From Watersipora subatra (taxonomy: Eukaryota; Bryozoa; Gymnolaemata; Cheilostomatida; Watersiporidae): 64,000 nucleotides of DNA. The stretch covers positions 23,463,344 through 23,527,343 of the forward strand of contig NC_088717.1 of the NCBI RefSeq assembly GCF_963576615.1. Reading direction: 5' to 3'. Within the stretch, counting starts at the first letter, position 1; each line of letters starts with the position of its first letter. The notes beneath the pieces were generated by a model, which was given only the letters and a program-made list of their open reading frames with translations, had not been told where the DNA came from and searched no databases. This document shows, in pieces, positions 1-9,500 of the stretch. The position numbers were made by a program, and so were the translations under genes.

Positions 1-251
1 CTTCAATTTCTTCAAAAACAAGTTTTAACTTCAGACGAACTGGCACTGTTGGACCCAAACATAAAACTTGCTACAAAATCAAGTCTAGTCCCTGAATCTA
101 TCAATGTTTTCCCAGTGCAGTGAATAGGCCCAAATTAGTTCATTTGTAGCAGTCTTTCACTGTATTGTTCAATAATAAGCCGAAGTGAAAGCGCTCAATA
201 TATGCAATGTTAAATTATAAGGCTCAAAGCTCATTGGTGGTAATCCATATA
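1..251. other. Intergenic sequence, no gene seen
   Basis: AT-rich sequence with no convincing ORF, splice pattern or RNA gene. It ends where a Helitron-like repeat starts. Confidence 0.5.
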
Positions 252-349
252 CTGTATATATAAATCTCATTGTTCATTTGTTGTCTGCCTGTAAATTGTG
301 TGTCCAGTTATAACGATAAAGTTTAAGGAATTAAAAGTTCGCTTTGCAC

Positions 350-408
350 TGGAATGGATCTCTGAGCTTCCAGTTCTGCAGACAAGCATTCCATCCATCA
401 AGCTACGG
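350..408 (-). repeat. tRNA-like (pol III box) module inside Helitron-like copy A
   Basis: On the minus strand GTAGCTTGATGGATGGAA resembles a tRNA A box and, about 35 nt later, GAGATCCATTCC resembles a B box. The flanks do not fold as a full tRNA. Similar antisense modules occur in copies B and C, so this is a repeat component and not a functional tRNA gene. Confidence 0.4.
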
Positions 409-606
409 AATACTATGCCATGCTATAGAATAATCGTGCACATCATAGACCTACTTATCACACCTGCAAATCTTTAATGCCAATTGGTTAAAATAGCATG
501 TTTTTTGCTTCAGCTAGCACCCTTGAAGATCATGATTGCGTGAGAGATCATGACACAATTTTTTTGTAACGCTGGCTTCTGGGGACAGACACAGCTCTTA
601 TTATAG

Positions 607-660
607 TAAAGATTTAGACTAGCTTAAGTTACTAGCTTAAGTTACTAGCTTAAGTTAAGG
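607..660. repeat. Short tandem repeat, CTAGCTTAAGTTA units
   Basis: About three copies of a 13-bp unit, inside Helitron-like copy A. Confidence 0.7.
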
Positions 661-743
661 TCGTTAAGAACACTATCTCTCATATTACTGTTTAGCTGTG
701 CGATGGACTGCAACACTTAGCTGTTTTGCCGTAATCATCAACG

Positions 744-1128
744 ATAAGGTGTACACACTATGAACGATTAGCTGTAGGTGACCGCTAACCAACAACCAAT
801 AGAAATTACAAAATTGCGTTCATGATATCGCCCGGTCCTTTTGTTTGCTTTTAATTATGTGATTACGCATTTTATCGTTTTTTGCCAAGCTTGTGATATG
901 AATTGAAATCGACATGCGCAACTGCTGAAATGGGATTCGATGCCGTCAACAAATAGCCAATCAAAATGCTAACAGTTGCGATCATCTGTGTCAAAACTCG
1001 ACATGTTGAAAGTCCATCGCATCGTCGCTAGCAAATATTAGGTTGGCCGTTCATGGCAAAATGACATCATAGCAGCCCATTTTTCCGGTCCATATCGTTG
1101 ATTTGAGGGGTAGTGTGTACGAGCCTTT
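744..1128. mobile_element. MITE, third diverged copy of the 'AAAGGCTGGTTCACAC' family
   Basis: The left end AAGGTGTACACACTA and right end TAGTGTGTACGAGCCTTT are imperfect inverted repeats resembling the termini of the MITEs at 21349 and 34623. No ORF. The boundary is approximate. Confidence 0.4.
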
Positions 1129-1476
1129 ACTCAAATTCATTGGGTAAAAAACTTAGCCAAATAAAAATTATTCTTTTATGCAAATCCTTTTTATTATTCC
1201 TGCCGCGCCGGGCATTCACCTAGTGATCCTATAACAATACTAAAAACTGTTTACCAGAAATAGGTTCAGCCTAACAATGTTTTGATGATTCTTAAAGATG
1301 TGATTGCACTATTGAAGTCATTCAAATGAAATTAAAACCAATAAAAGGCTAAAACATCAGCTACAATTTGATGTACATTTTGTTTTTGTAGACTAATCCT
1401 GTCTAGAGATATAAGCGCTTGAACAAGATCTTTTTTTAAACGATCTGATTCTAACGGGTGCTTTATTTGTGACGTG

Positions 1477-1714
1477 TGTTGTATAAATCGATGTACTCAC
1501 ATGTACTGATGTGAAGATGAATGAAGAAGAGCCTCGGTCTTTCGTTACACTTCCTTATATCCTCCCCTATACTGCCTTACACTAGCTTATCTACTAGCTT
1601 TACCCACTAGCTTTATCCAGCTTTATGCACTCACCGTACTTACCAAGACCATCTGTACTGCCTTGAGCTCAGACACCAATATAGCCTGAGCCTAACAAAT
1701 CCCATAATACAACA
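1477..1714 (-). repeat. 3' LTR (left copy)
   Basis: 238 bp, TGTTGTA...TACAACA, about 98% identical to 4613-4846 apart from a 4-bp indel. Preceded by ACGTG, the left target-site copy. Confidence 0.95.
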
Positions 1715-1716
1715 TG

Positions 1717-1740
1717 CCCTTTCTTTTTTTCTTTTTGTTT
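1717..1740 (-). promoter_or_regulatory. Polypurine tract of the LTR element
   Basis: On the minus strand this is an uninterrupted purine run (AAAAAGAAAAAAAGAAAGGG), two bases from the 3' LTR. That is the position and composition of the plus-strand primer of LTR retrotransposons. Confidence 0.85.
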
Positions 1741-2106
1741 TGGGCCACTCCATCACTACCAACAAGCAGACGTAGTAACTTACCTTACTTGTGTTGCTCG
1801 TTACCTGACTCCGTTAGGGCAGTCTCCATAGGCTATGCCTCTGGCTTGTCTGACTCTGTGCCACCGTCTAAAGTACTCTTCTCGCTACTGCCAGCTCCAT
1901 TGCCAGTCTGCACTGGCTTTTTCATCACCCTGACCTCCGCCGCTTCCAATACTTTTACCGTGACCACTGTCACTACCAACACTACTTCCACCAACATCTC
2001 CAACACTACTTTCACCAACCCTGACTAGCCCGGAGTCTTTTGGTTGGGTCAGTAATGACTCCTCAACCTCATCTCTGTCTCTTCCGTCTTTATCTCGCTC
2101 TCCCCA

Positions 2107-2643
2107 CTAAGAGGCAGGCTCGACAGGCTTTCTGTGGGAGGTCTCCACCTGGGCCGTAACCGGCTGCACAGGGGATGGCACCACAGAGCTGGGAGTTGGC
2201 ATAGGCCCAGACCTATCTAGCTCAACCTCACCTGCAACCAGTGCAGGTCTGCTACCAGCAATCCTCCTCTGAACCTCGGCTAACTCCTGCCCCACTACCC
2301 TGAAAGCCTTGACATTTTCCAACTCCATGACTGCTGCCTCTCGTTTGGCTTTCAGCTTAGCCAATTTCTCCTTCGACTTCCTCTGCACCTCCCTTTCCTC
2401 TCTTTCAATCTCTGCTACCTTTTTCTCATGACCTTCTCTGTCTAACATTCCATTGCTGGATACCTCGGCTAAAAAAGAGCAAACCTTTTCCATTACAGAC
2501 ACTGGTTCAGATACTTTCTCCGCACCTTCCCTTACCTCATCGTGACTCTGTTCTCTATCACACCCCATAGACACTTGCACATCTCTGGTGCCTTGGGCTG
2601 TCCCCTGTTGGCTACCAATTTCCACGTATTCGCTACTCTTCAC
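2107..2643 (-). CDS. Third ORF of the LTR element: coiled-coil protein of unknown function
   Basis: An open frame of 178 codons from 2643 (a GTG) to the stop at 2107. It lies in the -1 frame relative to gag-pro and stays open upstream into the protease, so it may be reached by frameshifting. Its first codon overlaps the protease stop (GTGA). The middle (about residues 60-130) is a charged heptad-like stretch rich in E, K, R and L, predicted coiled coil; the C-terminus is rich in P, V and S. In a normal pol gene, reverse transcriptase would follow the protease here, but no RT motif is seen. It could be an extra structural protein, a relic of pol or env, or captured sequence. Confidence 0.55.
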   Translation of the reverse strand: MKSSEYVEIGSQQGTAQGTRDVQVSMGCDREQSHDEVREGAEKVSEPVSVMEKVCSFLAEVSSNGMLDREGHEKKVAEIEREEREVQRKSKEKLAKLKAKREAAVMELENVKAFRVVGQELAEVQRRIAGSRPALVAGEVELDRSGPMPTPSSVVPSPVQPVTAQVETSHRKPVEPAS

Positions 2644-3068
2644 TCCCTTGGTTTTACAAGTCCACCAATCTTGACCTGTGTGACCTTCTCTGAAAACGGC
2701 TTAACTGGCTTAATACTTCTACACTCCTTAACAGCCTCAAATTTACTTTCGCATAACGCATTTACAACAGCAAATAATTTAAGCTGCCTTAACTCAGTTA
2801 TGCCCAAGAAATTCGTTCTCAATCCTTTCACCACGTATACCTCTGTCTCCATAAATCTATATTTACTTTCCAACTGGACACCTGCTTTCCCGACTACTCT
2901 TAGCTTATGACCATCTATTCCCGCCAAGACAGTAGATGGCTCCTCTAGCCGTAGGTTCAGCCTTTTGGCCGTCCCCTCGGTTACAGTCGACACCTCTGCC
3001 CCAGTATCAAACGTAAATTCAACGTTCTTCCCATTGACCTTTAAAACCTGTACAATTCTCCTTTCTAG
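2640..3068 (-). CDS. Retropepsin-like aspartic protease of the LTR element (readthrough product)
   Basis: Same frame as gag, starting at the codon after the gag UGA and open to 2640. The active-site motif FDTGAEVSTV, the catalytic D-T/S-G of retropepsins, lies about 23 residues in. Downstream, GI-x-G and LGITELRQL match the flap and alpha-helix region of Ty3-type proteases. With no start codon near its beginning, it is probably made as a Gag-Pro fusion. The protease would cleave Gag in the assembling particle. It is not followed by RT. Confidence 0.85.
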   Translation of the reverse strand, partial: LERRIVQVLKVNGKNVEFTFDTGAEVSTVTEGTAKRLNLRLEEPSTVLAGIDGHKLRVVGKAGVQLESKYRFMETEVYVVKGLRTNFLGITELRQLKLFAVVNALCESKFEAVKECRSIKPVKPFSEKVTQVKIGGLVKPRE

Positions 3069-3075
3069 TCAACTG
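3062..3075 (-). promoter_or_regulatory. Probable stop-codon readthrough site, UGA-CUAG, between gag and pro
   Basis: On the minus strand gag ends AGT TGA CTAG and the protease frame continues without a shift. UGA followed by CUAG is a well-known efficient readthrough context in animal mRNAs and alphaviruses. The placement between Gag and Pro is as in gammaretroviruses, which use readthrough instead of frameshifting. Readthrough itself is inferred. Confidence 0.7.
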
Positions 3076-4361
3076 TCATTCTCATACTTGTCCCTAGGAC
3101 CAGAGAACCTAACACTTCTGCCCTTACTACTATCTCGGTACCCTTCATACTGGCTCGTCGCACGCCTCTCCTTATACTTCTCCCCCTCAAACCTATCCAC
3201 ACTGTTGTCTTTGTACCTGCTAAATTTGTCTCTAATCTCGCGGGGGCTTTCTCGGCCCCTGTACCTCTCCCTACTACTGTCCCTGCTACCATATCGCTCA
3301 TAGCTGTTATCTCGGCTACCTCCTGACCTCCTGCTACTACCTCGCCTGTCATAACCTACTTCTCTCCTATCCCTACAATAACGGGATACATGTTCTCGCT
3401 GTCCACAACAAAAACATTTAATGGAGGGACAACTCCTCATCTCATGCCCACTACGTTTGCAATTGTAGCAGACTCTATCTCTACTTTCCCTACTGTTTTC
3501 TCCATGTCTAGAGACATACCTTTCCCTGCTATTGTCTCTATACTTCCTACTGCAACTGTCCTTGTTATACTCCCTGCCTCTTGTCCCATATCTACTAGTA
3601 TCATGCTCCTCACTACCATAATACTCTCTACTACTCCTAGGGCTACCCCTAGGGGAAGATCTACCTGCTGAATCATAACTTCTATCTCTATCCTTACTCC
3701 TGTACTGTGCTCGGCTATCAAACTCTGATACCTTTGCTACTTCTCTCTTAACCTCACTCTTCAACTCGGTACTTCTACCCTCATTTCTCAAAAATCTATC
3801 AGAGTTGTTGGCCATTTCACGAGCCCTCAATGCCTCCTGCAATAACGCCCAAGTAAGACTGGCATTCTTCATTAACTCTCTGCTTACTTCTCTATTTCTC
3901 AACCCGTTAACTGCCACAATAAGGGCAAACCTTACCCTATCATTATCGTTAGTCACCTCCGCATATCTGCTCAAACTCTCTACCCGTTGTAAATATTCTC
4001 TATCACTTTCTCCAAGTGCCTGCCTAGCCGTAAGGAACTTATGTCCCTTTACGAACATACTCTCTTGTCTACCATAATAATCCTGCAAAACCTCCACTGC
4101 CCCTTCATAAGTAGAATTTATACCATCTACGTTGAACCCTGCACCCCTCAATACTTCTCTACCACTGTGCCCAATAGCTCTAAATAGTGGCACTAACCTA
4201 GCTCTACCTCTCATAATAGGCACTCTGTTGCCATCTTCATCATTTACATAACCTCTCCTCTCGACAGCACTCTCTATACATAAATTCATCTCCTCTATAA
4301 ATCTCTCCCACGACCCATCACCGTGCTCACCGAACACCAGCTTCGGAAGACCACTCTCCAT
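3069..4361 (-). CDS. gag: Gag nucleocapsid-type polyprotein of the LTR element
   Basis: 430 aa from the first ATG (4361). The frame is open 16 codons further up but starts there with GTG. The N-terminal half (to about residue 210) is helical and resembles Ty3-type capsid proteins, including DYYGRQESMF and SDREYLQRVESL. The C-terminal half is extremely rich in R, S, Y and D, with two adjacent CCHC zinc knuckles, CYNCKRSGHEMRSC and CFCCGQREHVSRYC, both keeping the C-X2-C-X4-H-X4-C spacing needed to bind RNA. It would form the virus-like particle and package the element RNA. The ORF is intact, in line with a young insertion. It ends at UGA directly in frame with the protease. Confidence 0.92.
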   Translation of the reverse strand: MESGLPKLVFGEHGDGSWERFIEEMNLCIESAVERRGYVNDEDGNRVPIMRGRARLVPLFRAIGHSGREVLRGAGFNVDGINSTYEGAVEVLQDYYGRQESMFVKGHKFLTARQALGESDREYLQRVESLSRYAEVTNDNDRVRFALIVAVNGLRNREVSRELMKNASLTWALLQEALRAREMANNSDRFLRNEGRSTELKSEVKREVAKVSEFDSRAQYRSKDRDRSYDSAGRSSPRGSPRSSREYYGSEEHDTSRYGTRGREYNKDSCSRKYRDNSRERYVSRHGENSRESRDRVCYNCKRSGHEMRSCPSIKCFCCGQREHVSRYCRDRREVGYDRRGSSRRSGGSRDNSYERYGSRDSSRERYRGRESPREIRDKFSRYKDNSVDRFEGEKYKERRATSQYEGYRDSSKGRSVRFSGPRDKYENDS

Positions 4362-4594
4362 TTCTACCAAACACAATATATCTCTCACCACCAATCCACT
4401 GTACCCCACTCGTATGAAATTAGTGTAATTCCCACCTCCGAATACGTAATAAATATTTACACCTCAACAACACCGCTACTTCACCGCTACAACACCTCAC
4501 AACACCACCCTACCTCACGTCACCTTGCCTGCACGCCCATGAAAGGGTCTATTCAACCGTTTAAACTTACCCCGCAACCAGAAAAATTATCAAA

Positions 4595-4612
4595 ATTTTG
4601 TCAACTGCGCCA
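4595..4612 (-). promoter_or_regulatory. tRNA primer-binding site of the LTR element
   Basis: Directly after the 5' LTR on the minus strand is TGGCGCAGTTGAC. TGG complements a tRNA CCA end and no spacer separates it from the LTR. The first six bases fit tRNA-Lys-type sites but the rest does not, so the primer tRNA is unassigned. Confidence 0.75.
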
Positions 4613-4846
4613 TGTTGTATAAATCGATGTACTCACATGTACTGATGTGAAGATGAAGAAGAGCCTCGGTCTTTCGTTACACTTCCTTATATCCTCCCCT
4701 ATACTGCCTTACACTAGCTTATCTACTAGCTTTACCCACGAGCTTTATCCAGCTTTATGCACTCACCGTACTTAACAAGACCACCCGTACTGCCTTGAGC
4801 TCAGACACCAATATAGCCTGAGCCTAACAAATCCCATAATACAACA
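4613..4846 (-). repeat. 5' LTR (right copy)
   Basis: 234 bp, TGTTGTA...TACAACA, followed by ACGTG (4847-4851), the right target-site copy. A TATA-like GGATATAAGG on the minus strand may be its promoter. Confidence 0.95.
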
Positions 4847-4851
4847 ACGTG

Positions 4852-5104
4852 TTTAGTGAGCATATATGAAAAAGTTCGTGAGTGATAAATCTACTATATT
4901 TTCTTTAGCCAATCATCAGCACAAAATTTTTATAAAGGCCATAATAAATTCTATCACTAAGAAAACTCATCGCCCGGGATATCGAAGATTTTCATCATTA
5001 GGAGATTTACTTAATTACTAGGTTACACATGCAGCGTCGACTCATTTTATTGACAAACAACAAAATTTTAACAATGCTTCCAGTTTTATCGAAAGTGACT
5101 CCAG
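4852..5104. other. Non-coding sequence upstream of a putative exon
   Basis: AT-rich. No ORF or recognised repeat. Earlier exons of the gene at 5105-5866, if real, were not found here or left of the LTR element. Confidence 0.4.
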
Positions 5105-5206
5105 TTTTCTGAGCATCAGTTGGTTAAAGATTGGGGCAGACAGCCTATGGTTGCAGCTGACAGGCGTCAGCAGAGTTACGCTTTTGAGGAAGATAGGAGA
5201 TTGGAA
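5105..5206 (+). CDS. Putative internal exon of an unidentified gene
   Basis: An open segment ending GAA|GTAAAT (phase 0) that joins in frame to the exon at 5741. The frame has a TGA just upstream at about 5095, so the exon must begin after it. CCAG at 5101-5104 is the longest acceptor choice; other AGs at about 5139 and 5156 are possible. The translation (for example DWGRQPMVAADRRQQSYAFE) is charged and non-repetitive, unlike the surrounding intronic DNA. I do not recognise the family. Confidence 0.5.
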
Positions 5207-5740
5207 GTAAATTTATGTTTAACTTTGAGAATTCTATGTACATGTATATACTAAACTAAAGGTAATAATTTTATTACTCATGAATACATTTACTAATTGA
5301 TAAATATTTAACTTTTTGCTATCACGATTTTTCATTTCATAATTTTTATATAGTTTCACCTAGCTATAATATTTGCTTCAAATTTTCTTTGGCAGTTTTA
5401 GCTAGTAAATTAGATTTGTAATTAGAATTTATGTTCCCTTCTCACTTGTAGAAAGTAAGGAAAATGGATTAATCAATGCTCATCTTTAACTCCCAAAACA
5501 GAGCTTTGAATTGTTGGCTCAGCGTACTTATGCTTATGTTAAACATTTGTTCACTTCATGATTTTACACTCTCAACATAACTCCCCAATGGAAAGTTTTC
5601 AGTAGAGTTAGAACAACATATCTATGAATGACATATATTTTATTACCTTTGTCTTTACAATTAAAAGCTTTCTGCAGATACGCATTAGAACATTAATCAA
5701 TGAATGACATATATTTATTACATTTGTTTTATTTATTCAG

Positions 5741-5866
5741 AACGATTATGTGGTGCTACCAGTGGAGCAGATGTGTCAGTGTGAAAACTACCATATACGG
5801 GGAAAGAGAGACATGAATACGTGCTGCACAAACCATGATATGTTTTGTTTGAGTTTGCTGCAGTAG
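5741..5866 (+). CDS. Putative last exon of the unidentified gene, cysteine-containing C-terminus
   Basis: Preceded by a good polypyrimidine tract and TTTATTCAG; 41 codons to TAG at 5864-5866, phase 0, matching the donor at 5206. The encoded tail has five cysteines (CQC, then CC, then C) and a GKR tribasic-like site (YHIRGKRDMNTCC) that could be a prohormone cleavage/amidation signal. AATAAA follows at 5924-5929 and again at 5973-5978. This looks like the end of a small, perhaps secreted, protein. The function is unknown and upstream exons are not identified. Confidence 0.5.
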   Translation, partial: NDYVVLPVEQMCQCENYHIRGKRDMNTCCTNHDMFCLSLLQ

Positions 5867-5923
5867 AGTAGCTTGTCCTATAATATGAGCTGAAACTATG
5901 TGAGTGGTACGATGGTTGTTTTT

Positions 5924-5929
5924 AATAAA
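5924..5929 (+). terminator. Candidate poly(A) signal of the unidentified gene
   Basis: AATAAA 58 bp after the TAG at 5866, with a second AATAAA at 5973-5978. Confidence 0.4.
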
Positions 5930-5978
5930 AACTATGCTGAGATGTAAATTTTTTGGTTTGTAGAAATTATATAATAAA

Positions 5979-6250
5979 ATAATATTGTTGAAGATAATGC
6001 AAAACATGATTTACAGAACATATTGAGTTCATCATAGCCTCATTTTCACCTGGGCTATAATCTTGTCTGATAGATGGATTTATGGAGAGTAATCAGAGCT
6101 GTATTGGCAGGTACTTTTGCATAGCTCAACTCAATTCCAACGAAGCAAAAAAGCTCAAAAATTTTTATGCTCCACGCTACTAAGTGAAAACAGATGTGTC
6201 CACAAACCGCCAGCTAGGTACAAATATGACTTTTAGAAGTTGCCATTGAT
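5979..6250. other. Non-coding intergenic sequence
   Basis: No ORF, RNA gene or recognised repeat. Confidence 0.4.
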
Positions 6251-6253
6251 CAG

Positions 6254-6533
6254 GCAACTTTACATTGGTTAGACACTTTACATTGGTCAGAAAACTTTAC
6301 ATTGGTCAGACAACTTTACATTGGTCAGACAACTTCACATTGGTCAGAAAACTTTACATTGGTCAGACAACTTTACATTGGTCAGACAACTTTACATTGG
6401 TCAGACAATCATACAACTTTATGTTGCTTAGACAACTTTACATTGGTCAGACAACTTTACATTGCTCAAACAACTTTTCATCGGACAGACAACTTTACAT
6501 CGGACAGACAACTTTACATCGGTCAGACAAATC
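6254..6533. repeat. 19-bp minisatellite (TTTACATTGGTCAGACAAC)
   Basis: About 15 head-to-tail copies with point variation (TTGG/TCGG, GTCAG/GACAG). The array creates long but meaningless ORFs. Confidence 0.95.
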
Positions 6534-9500
6534 TCATGTTCGTCAAACAATTTTGTTGAGGTTTACTGAAGCACTGGCTAACAATAGCCTGAGAGTACAC
6601 GCATATACACACAGACTGAATTCGCATCTATGTCTATGAATAATCTATTTGATGTCAGCCTTGAGGTTATTACTCATCTCAGACTGGCAAATCATGAGCC
6701 AGGTGTTGTGACCCGACTATGAAATGAATTGTGGATTTGGTATTTACCAAATGCCACATAACCAATATGTATGATTGCAATTACAAACACCAGTTAAACC
6801 TTAAATAGCCAGTACTGATCAGTAGATAACAAGTAAAAATAAAAAATAGTAAGAAATAGTAAACATAGTAATTCAAAGACTGGTTTCATATAATACTCAT
6901 GAGAATAAATATGTATGGGCTCTCTAGATAAGTTCATTTATCTTCTAACAGTTGAGCTAGCCAAGAGATAAACTAACTGTTACCAGAATCCTAACCTAAT
7001 GACAATACATAAGCTTTTGTGGTGATATGCACATAGACACACACATCTTCTTCAGATACTCTCAAATGCTTGTGTAATTTTAAGGTGGTTTCAGTTGGAA
7101 GGCAGCGACTATCTGAAGTAGCCAATCATCTGCCAAACCATAAGTTTTAGGCTGCCGGTCACAGTTCTAAGAGTAAGTAACTGGGTTTGCTGACTACCAA
7201 AACCAAAATGACTTCTCGGAGTTTGGTCTCGCTCTGCTGTATCATCGTGTGCAAGTTAGCCTTGTTAACTCAAACTTGTTAACTCATTAAAACTTGTTAA
7301 TTTATTACCAGGTAACTTGTTGCAATACCTTGAAGATATTTATGGATCACTTATTCAACCTTTAACAAATTCTGAGCGATGCGAGTGAAGTCTCTACCAG
7401 CGTTGCTAAGAGCCGGCTTACAAACACTTAGTACCCACCAGCTAGTCTCGTAGCAGAATTTTGCAAGTCTATAACTGCCTTACTACTGTACTTCTTCTGG
7501 TATCCTCCAGCTTATCTACACTAGTAAAGGGTCGTTTAAAGGTTAATGCTACACAAGCACTCACATGCGCGCACACACTGACGCATACATGCACTCTCAC
7601 ACATACGCATGCTGACGTATGCACGCATACGCACACATTCTCGCTGTCATGTGCAAAGTCTCTCTCATACACATAACCCCTTCCCACATACTCTTTAACG
7701 TAAACCTTTAGAGTTGGGTTGCACTTGTGAAGCTAATGTGTTGACAACATGCTATCGATGAATTGTTTTGAAGCCGACATGTCGGTCTATGTCGGTAAAA
7801 ATAATACCGATGCACTGATTGGCTGATATAGCTAGTTATAGTTATTCTGTTCTCAATTCAATTTTATCCATTTTTGACGTATACTAGTTATGTCTAAGAA
7901 TCGCTCGAATAGCGGTGACAACACAGTTTCATACAAATGACTATTCACATGTATATGCAGACAAAGATATTCTCTCATGTAACATATAGCAAAGCTGCTA
8001 ATATACATTATACCTGTTTATGAAACATATTAGACGATTCTTTTAATAGTTGAACAATAATTTAATAATCAAATTAATAATTTTCTGTATTTTACTTTAT
8101 ATTATAAACTTGAAGTATTTTTACTTAGTTTGAGTTATTGTTGACAAGTCCTATTTTTTGTTTTCAGTAAAATATCGTATTGCTAATTATTCTTGTTGTA
8201 TTACGAATATCCTGACAATACTTCAAAACTGCACTGAGAAATCCAGTAAGGCTGCCATGGTTTCTATGCGCCTGAAGCCAATTCTCATTGGTCAATCTAT
8301 TTGCCAATACGATGCATCATTTAGTAGGGTCAGTGTACACACGTACACACTAAGGCCAGACCTTCCACTCATGTGTACTTTCCCCATATCGACAAGCAGG
8401 CATGAGCACATCAGCAGACACATGCGCACATGCTCCCAAAGGCCCTCTTGCTCAATCACACTCACAGGCACCCACCTTCACATACACACTTTGGCACATG
8501 AGCACTTACGCAATGCCTGGACTTGTACAACCTTTCAACGACCTTCTCATATTGCACACAGGCTGGAAATTACAATCTCGACTAAAGAAATTGTTGTACG
8601 TTGTTTTCACATGATTCAGTAAATTCTAACATTCGTATAATCTTTGGCATCTTGCCACGACTACACTCACAGCGTTGTGTCATTACATCTGTTTCTAGAT
8701 CCTTCTCAACAGGCAGGTTATTACTGTGTATGTTATGGTACATTAAACCTTGACTCTAAACTTCCTGAGTAAACCTGTACAGGAGCACGCTTCCAAAATA
8801 GGGCCGCCTAGTGCTGCCATGTAATTGCTTATTTAATTCGGAACAGAAAAGGAAATGAATATCTATGATGCAAGGCTAACTGTGCTGCGGTTTCATCACT
8901 CTGTCTTTGTTTGGATATGAATATTCACTAAAGTATTGCTGACACAAATTTTGTTTGAACAAATGTGAAAGGTCTTGAGACACTGAAGACATGACAGGAG
9001 GGAAGGGTGGGGGTAGCGCAGCAGCATGGGAATACAGACGTATGACGTGATGTGCTCTGCACAGGTTTTCGAAGGCATAAGAGATGGAGAGGTCCATCAT
9101 GTTGATGTTTAATTTGAGTTTTAAGACGTCAAGTGTTATTGGACAATTCTGTTAATGCGGAACACATTTTTCAGTTTATTAAAAGTTATTCATAATGATA
9201 AAATTAATGTGGTGATAGCCATTTTGTCAAAGAATTTCGTTTTTTAAACAAACTATATAAAACATTCATCAAAAATAGTTTTAAAAGCCGAACTTCATTT
9301 TAAAACTGTGGCTAGCAACCTGGGTTCTATCCAACCTTAGGATTTCAGTGATCAGACTCAGAGGTTTTGCTTTTGAATATATAAATGATTGTAAGCCGAT
9401 TTAAAAATATCTTACAGCGCCAGTTAAATTAATGACCACGGGAGACAGATCTAAATTTATTTTCAGCTTAAATAAAAAATAAAATAGCTGTAAGTTTTAA

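Larger units (their letters stand above)
252..1223 (+). mobile_element. Helitron-like non-autonomous element, copy A
   Basis: The left end (TATATATAAATCTC, then a CATTTGTTGTCTG block) matches the left end of the element at 35507. The right end, GCCGCGCCGGGCATTCACCTAG then T, matches the hairpin-plus-CTAG right end at 37716. A short 3' hairpin followed by CTRR is the Helitron hallmark. No transposase is encoded. A tRNA-like segment lies antisense inside (about 350-408) and a MITE is nested at about 744-1128. The exact first base is uncertain. Confidence 0.6.
1472..4851 (-). mobile_element. Ty3/gypsy-like LTR retrotransposon without reverse transcriptase
   Basis: Complete insertion: two near-identical LTRs (1477-1714 and 4613-4846) starting TGTTGTA and ending TACAACA, flanked by the 5-bp target duplication ACGTG (1472-1476 and 4847-4851). 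Transcription would run on the minus strand: 5' LTR 4846-4613, primer-binding site just below 4613, gag, protease, a coiled-coil ORF, a purine tract (minus-strand sense of 1717-1740), 3' LTR. The interior is only 2.9 kb and no RT, RNase H or integrase was recognised. The LTRs differ by four substitutions and one 4-bp indel, so the insertion is young. Assignment to Ty3/gypsy rests on the Gag zinc knuckles, the protease, the 5-bp duplication and the TGG-type PBS; without RT it stays tentative. Confidence 0.9.

Noticed and set aside
1714-4077. Plus-strand ORFs inside the LTR element
   Set aside because: They are shadows of gag, protease and the third ORF, which lie on the minus strand and carry the recognisable motifs.
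6265-6639. ORFs with TLHWSDNF repeats
   Set aside because: Product of the 19-bp minisatellite read in three frames.
7461-8622. ORFs rich in HTHT/HMRTC as coding
   Set aside because: They derive from degenerate CA-rich tracts and lack splice or domain support.
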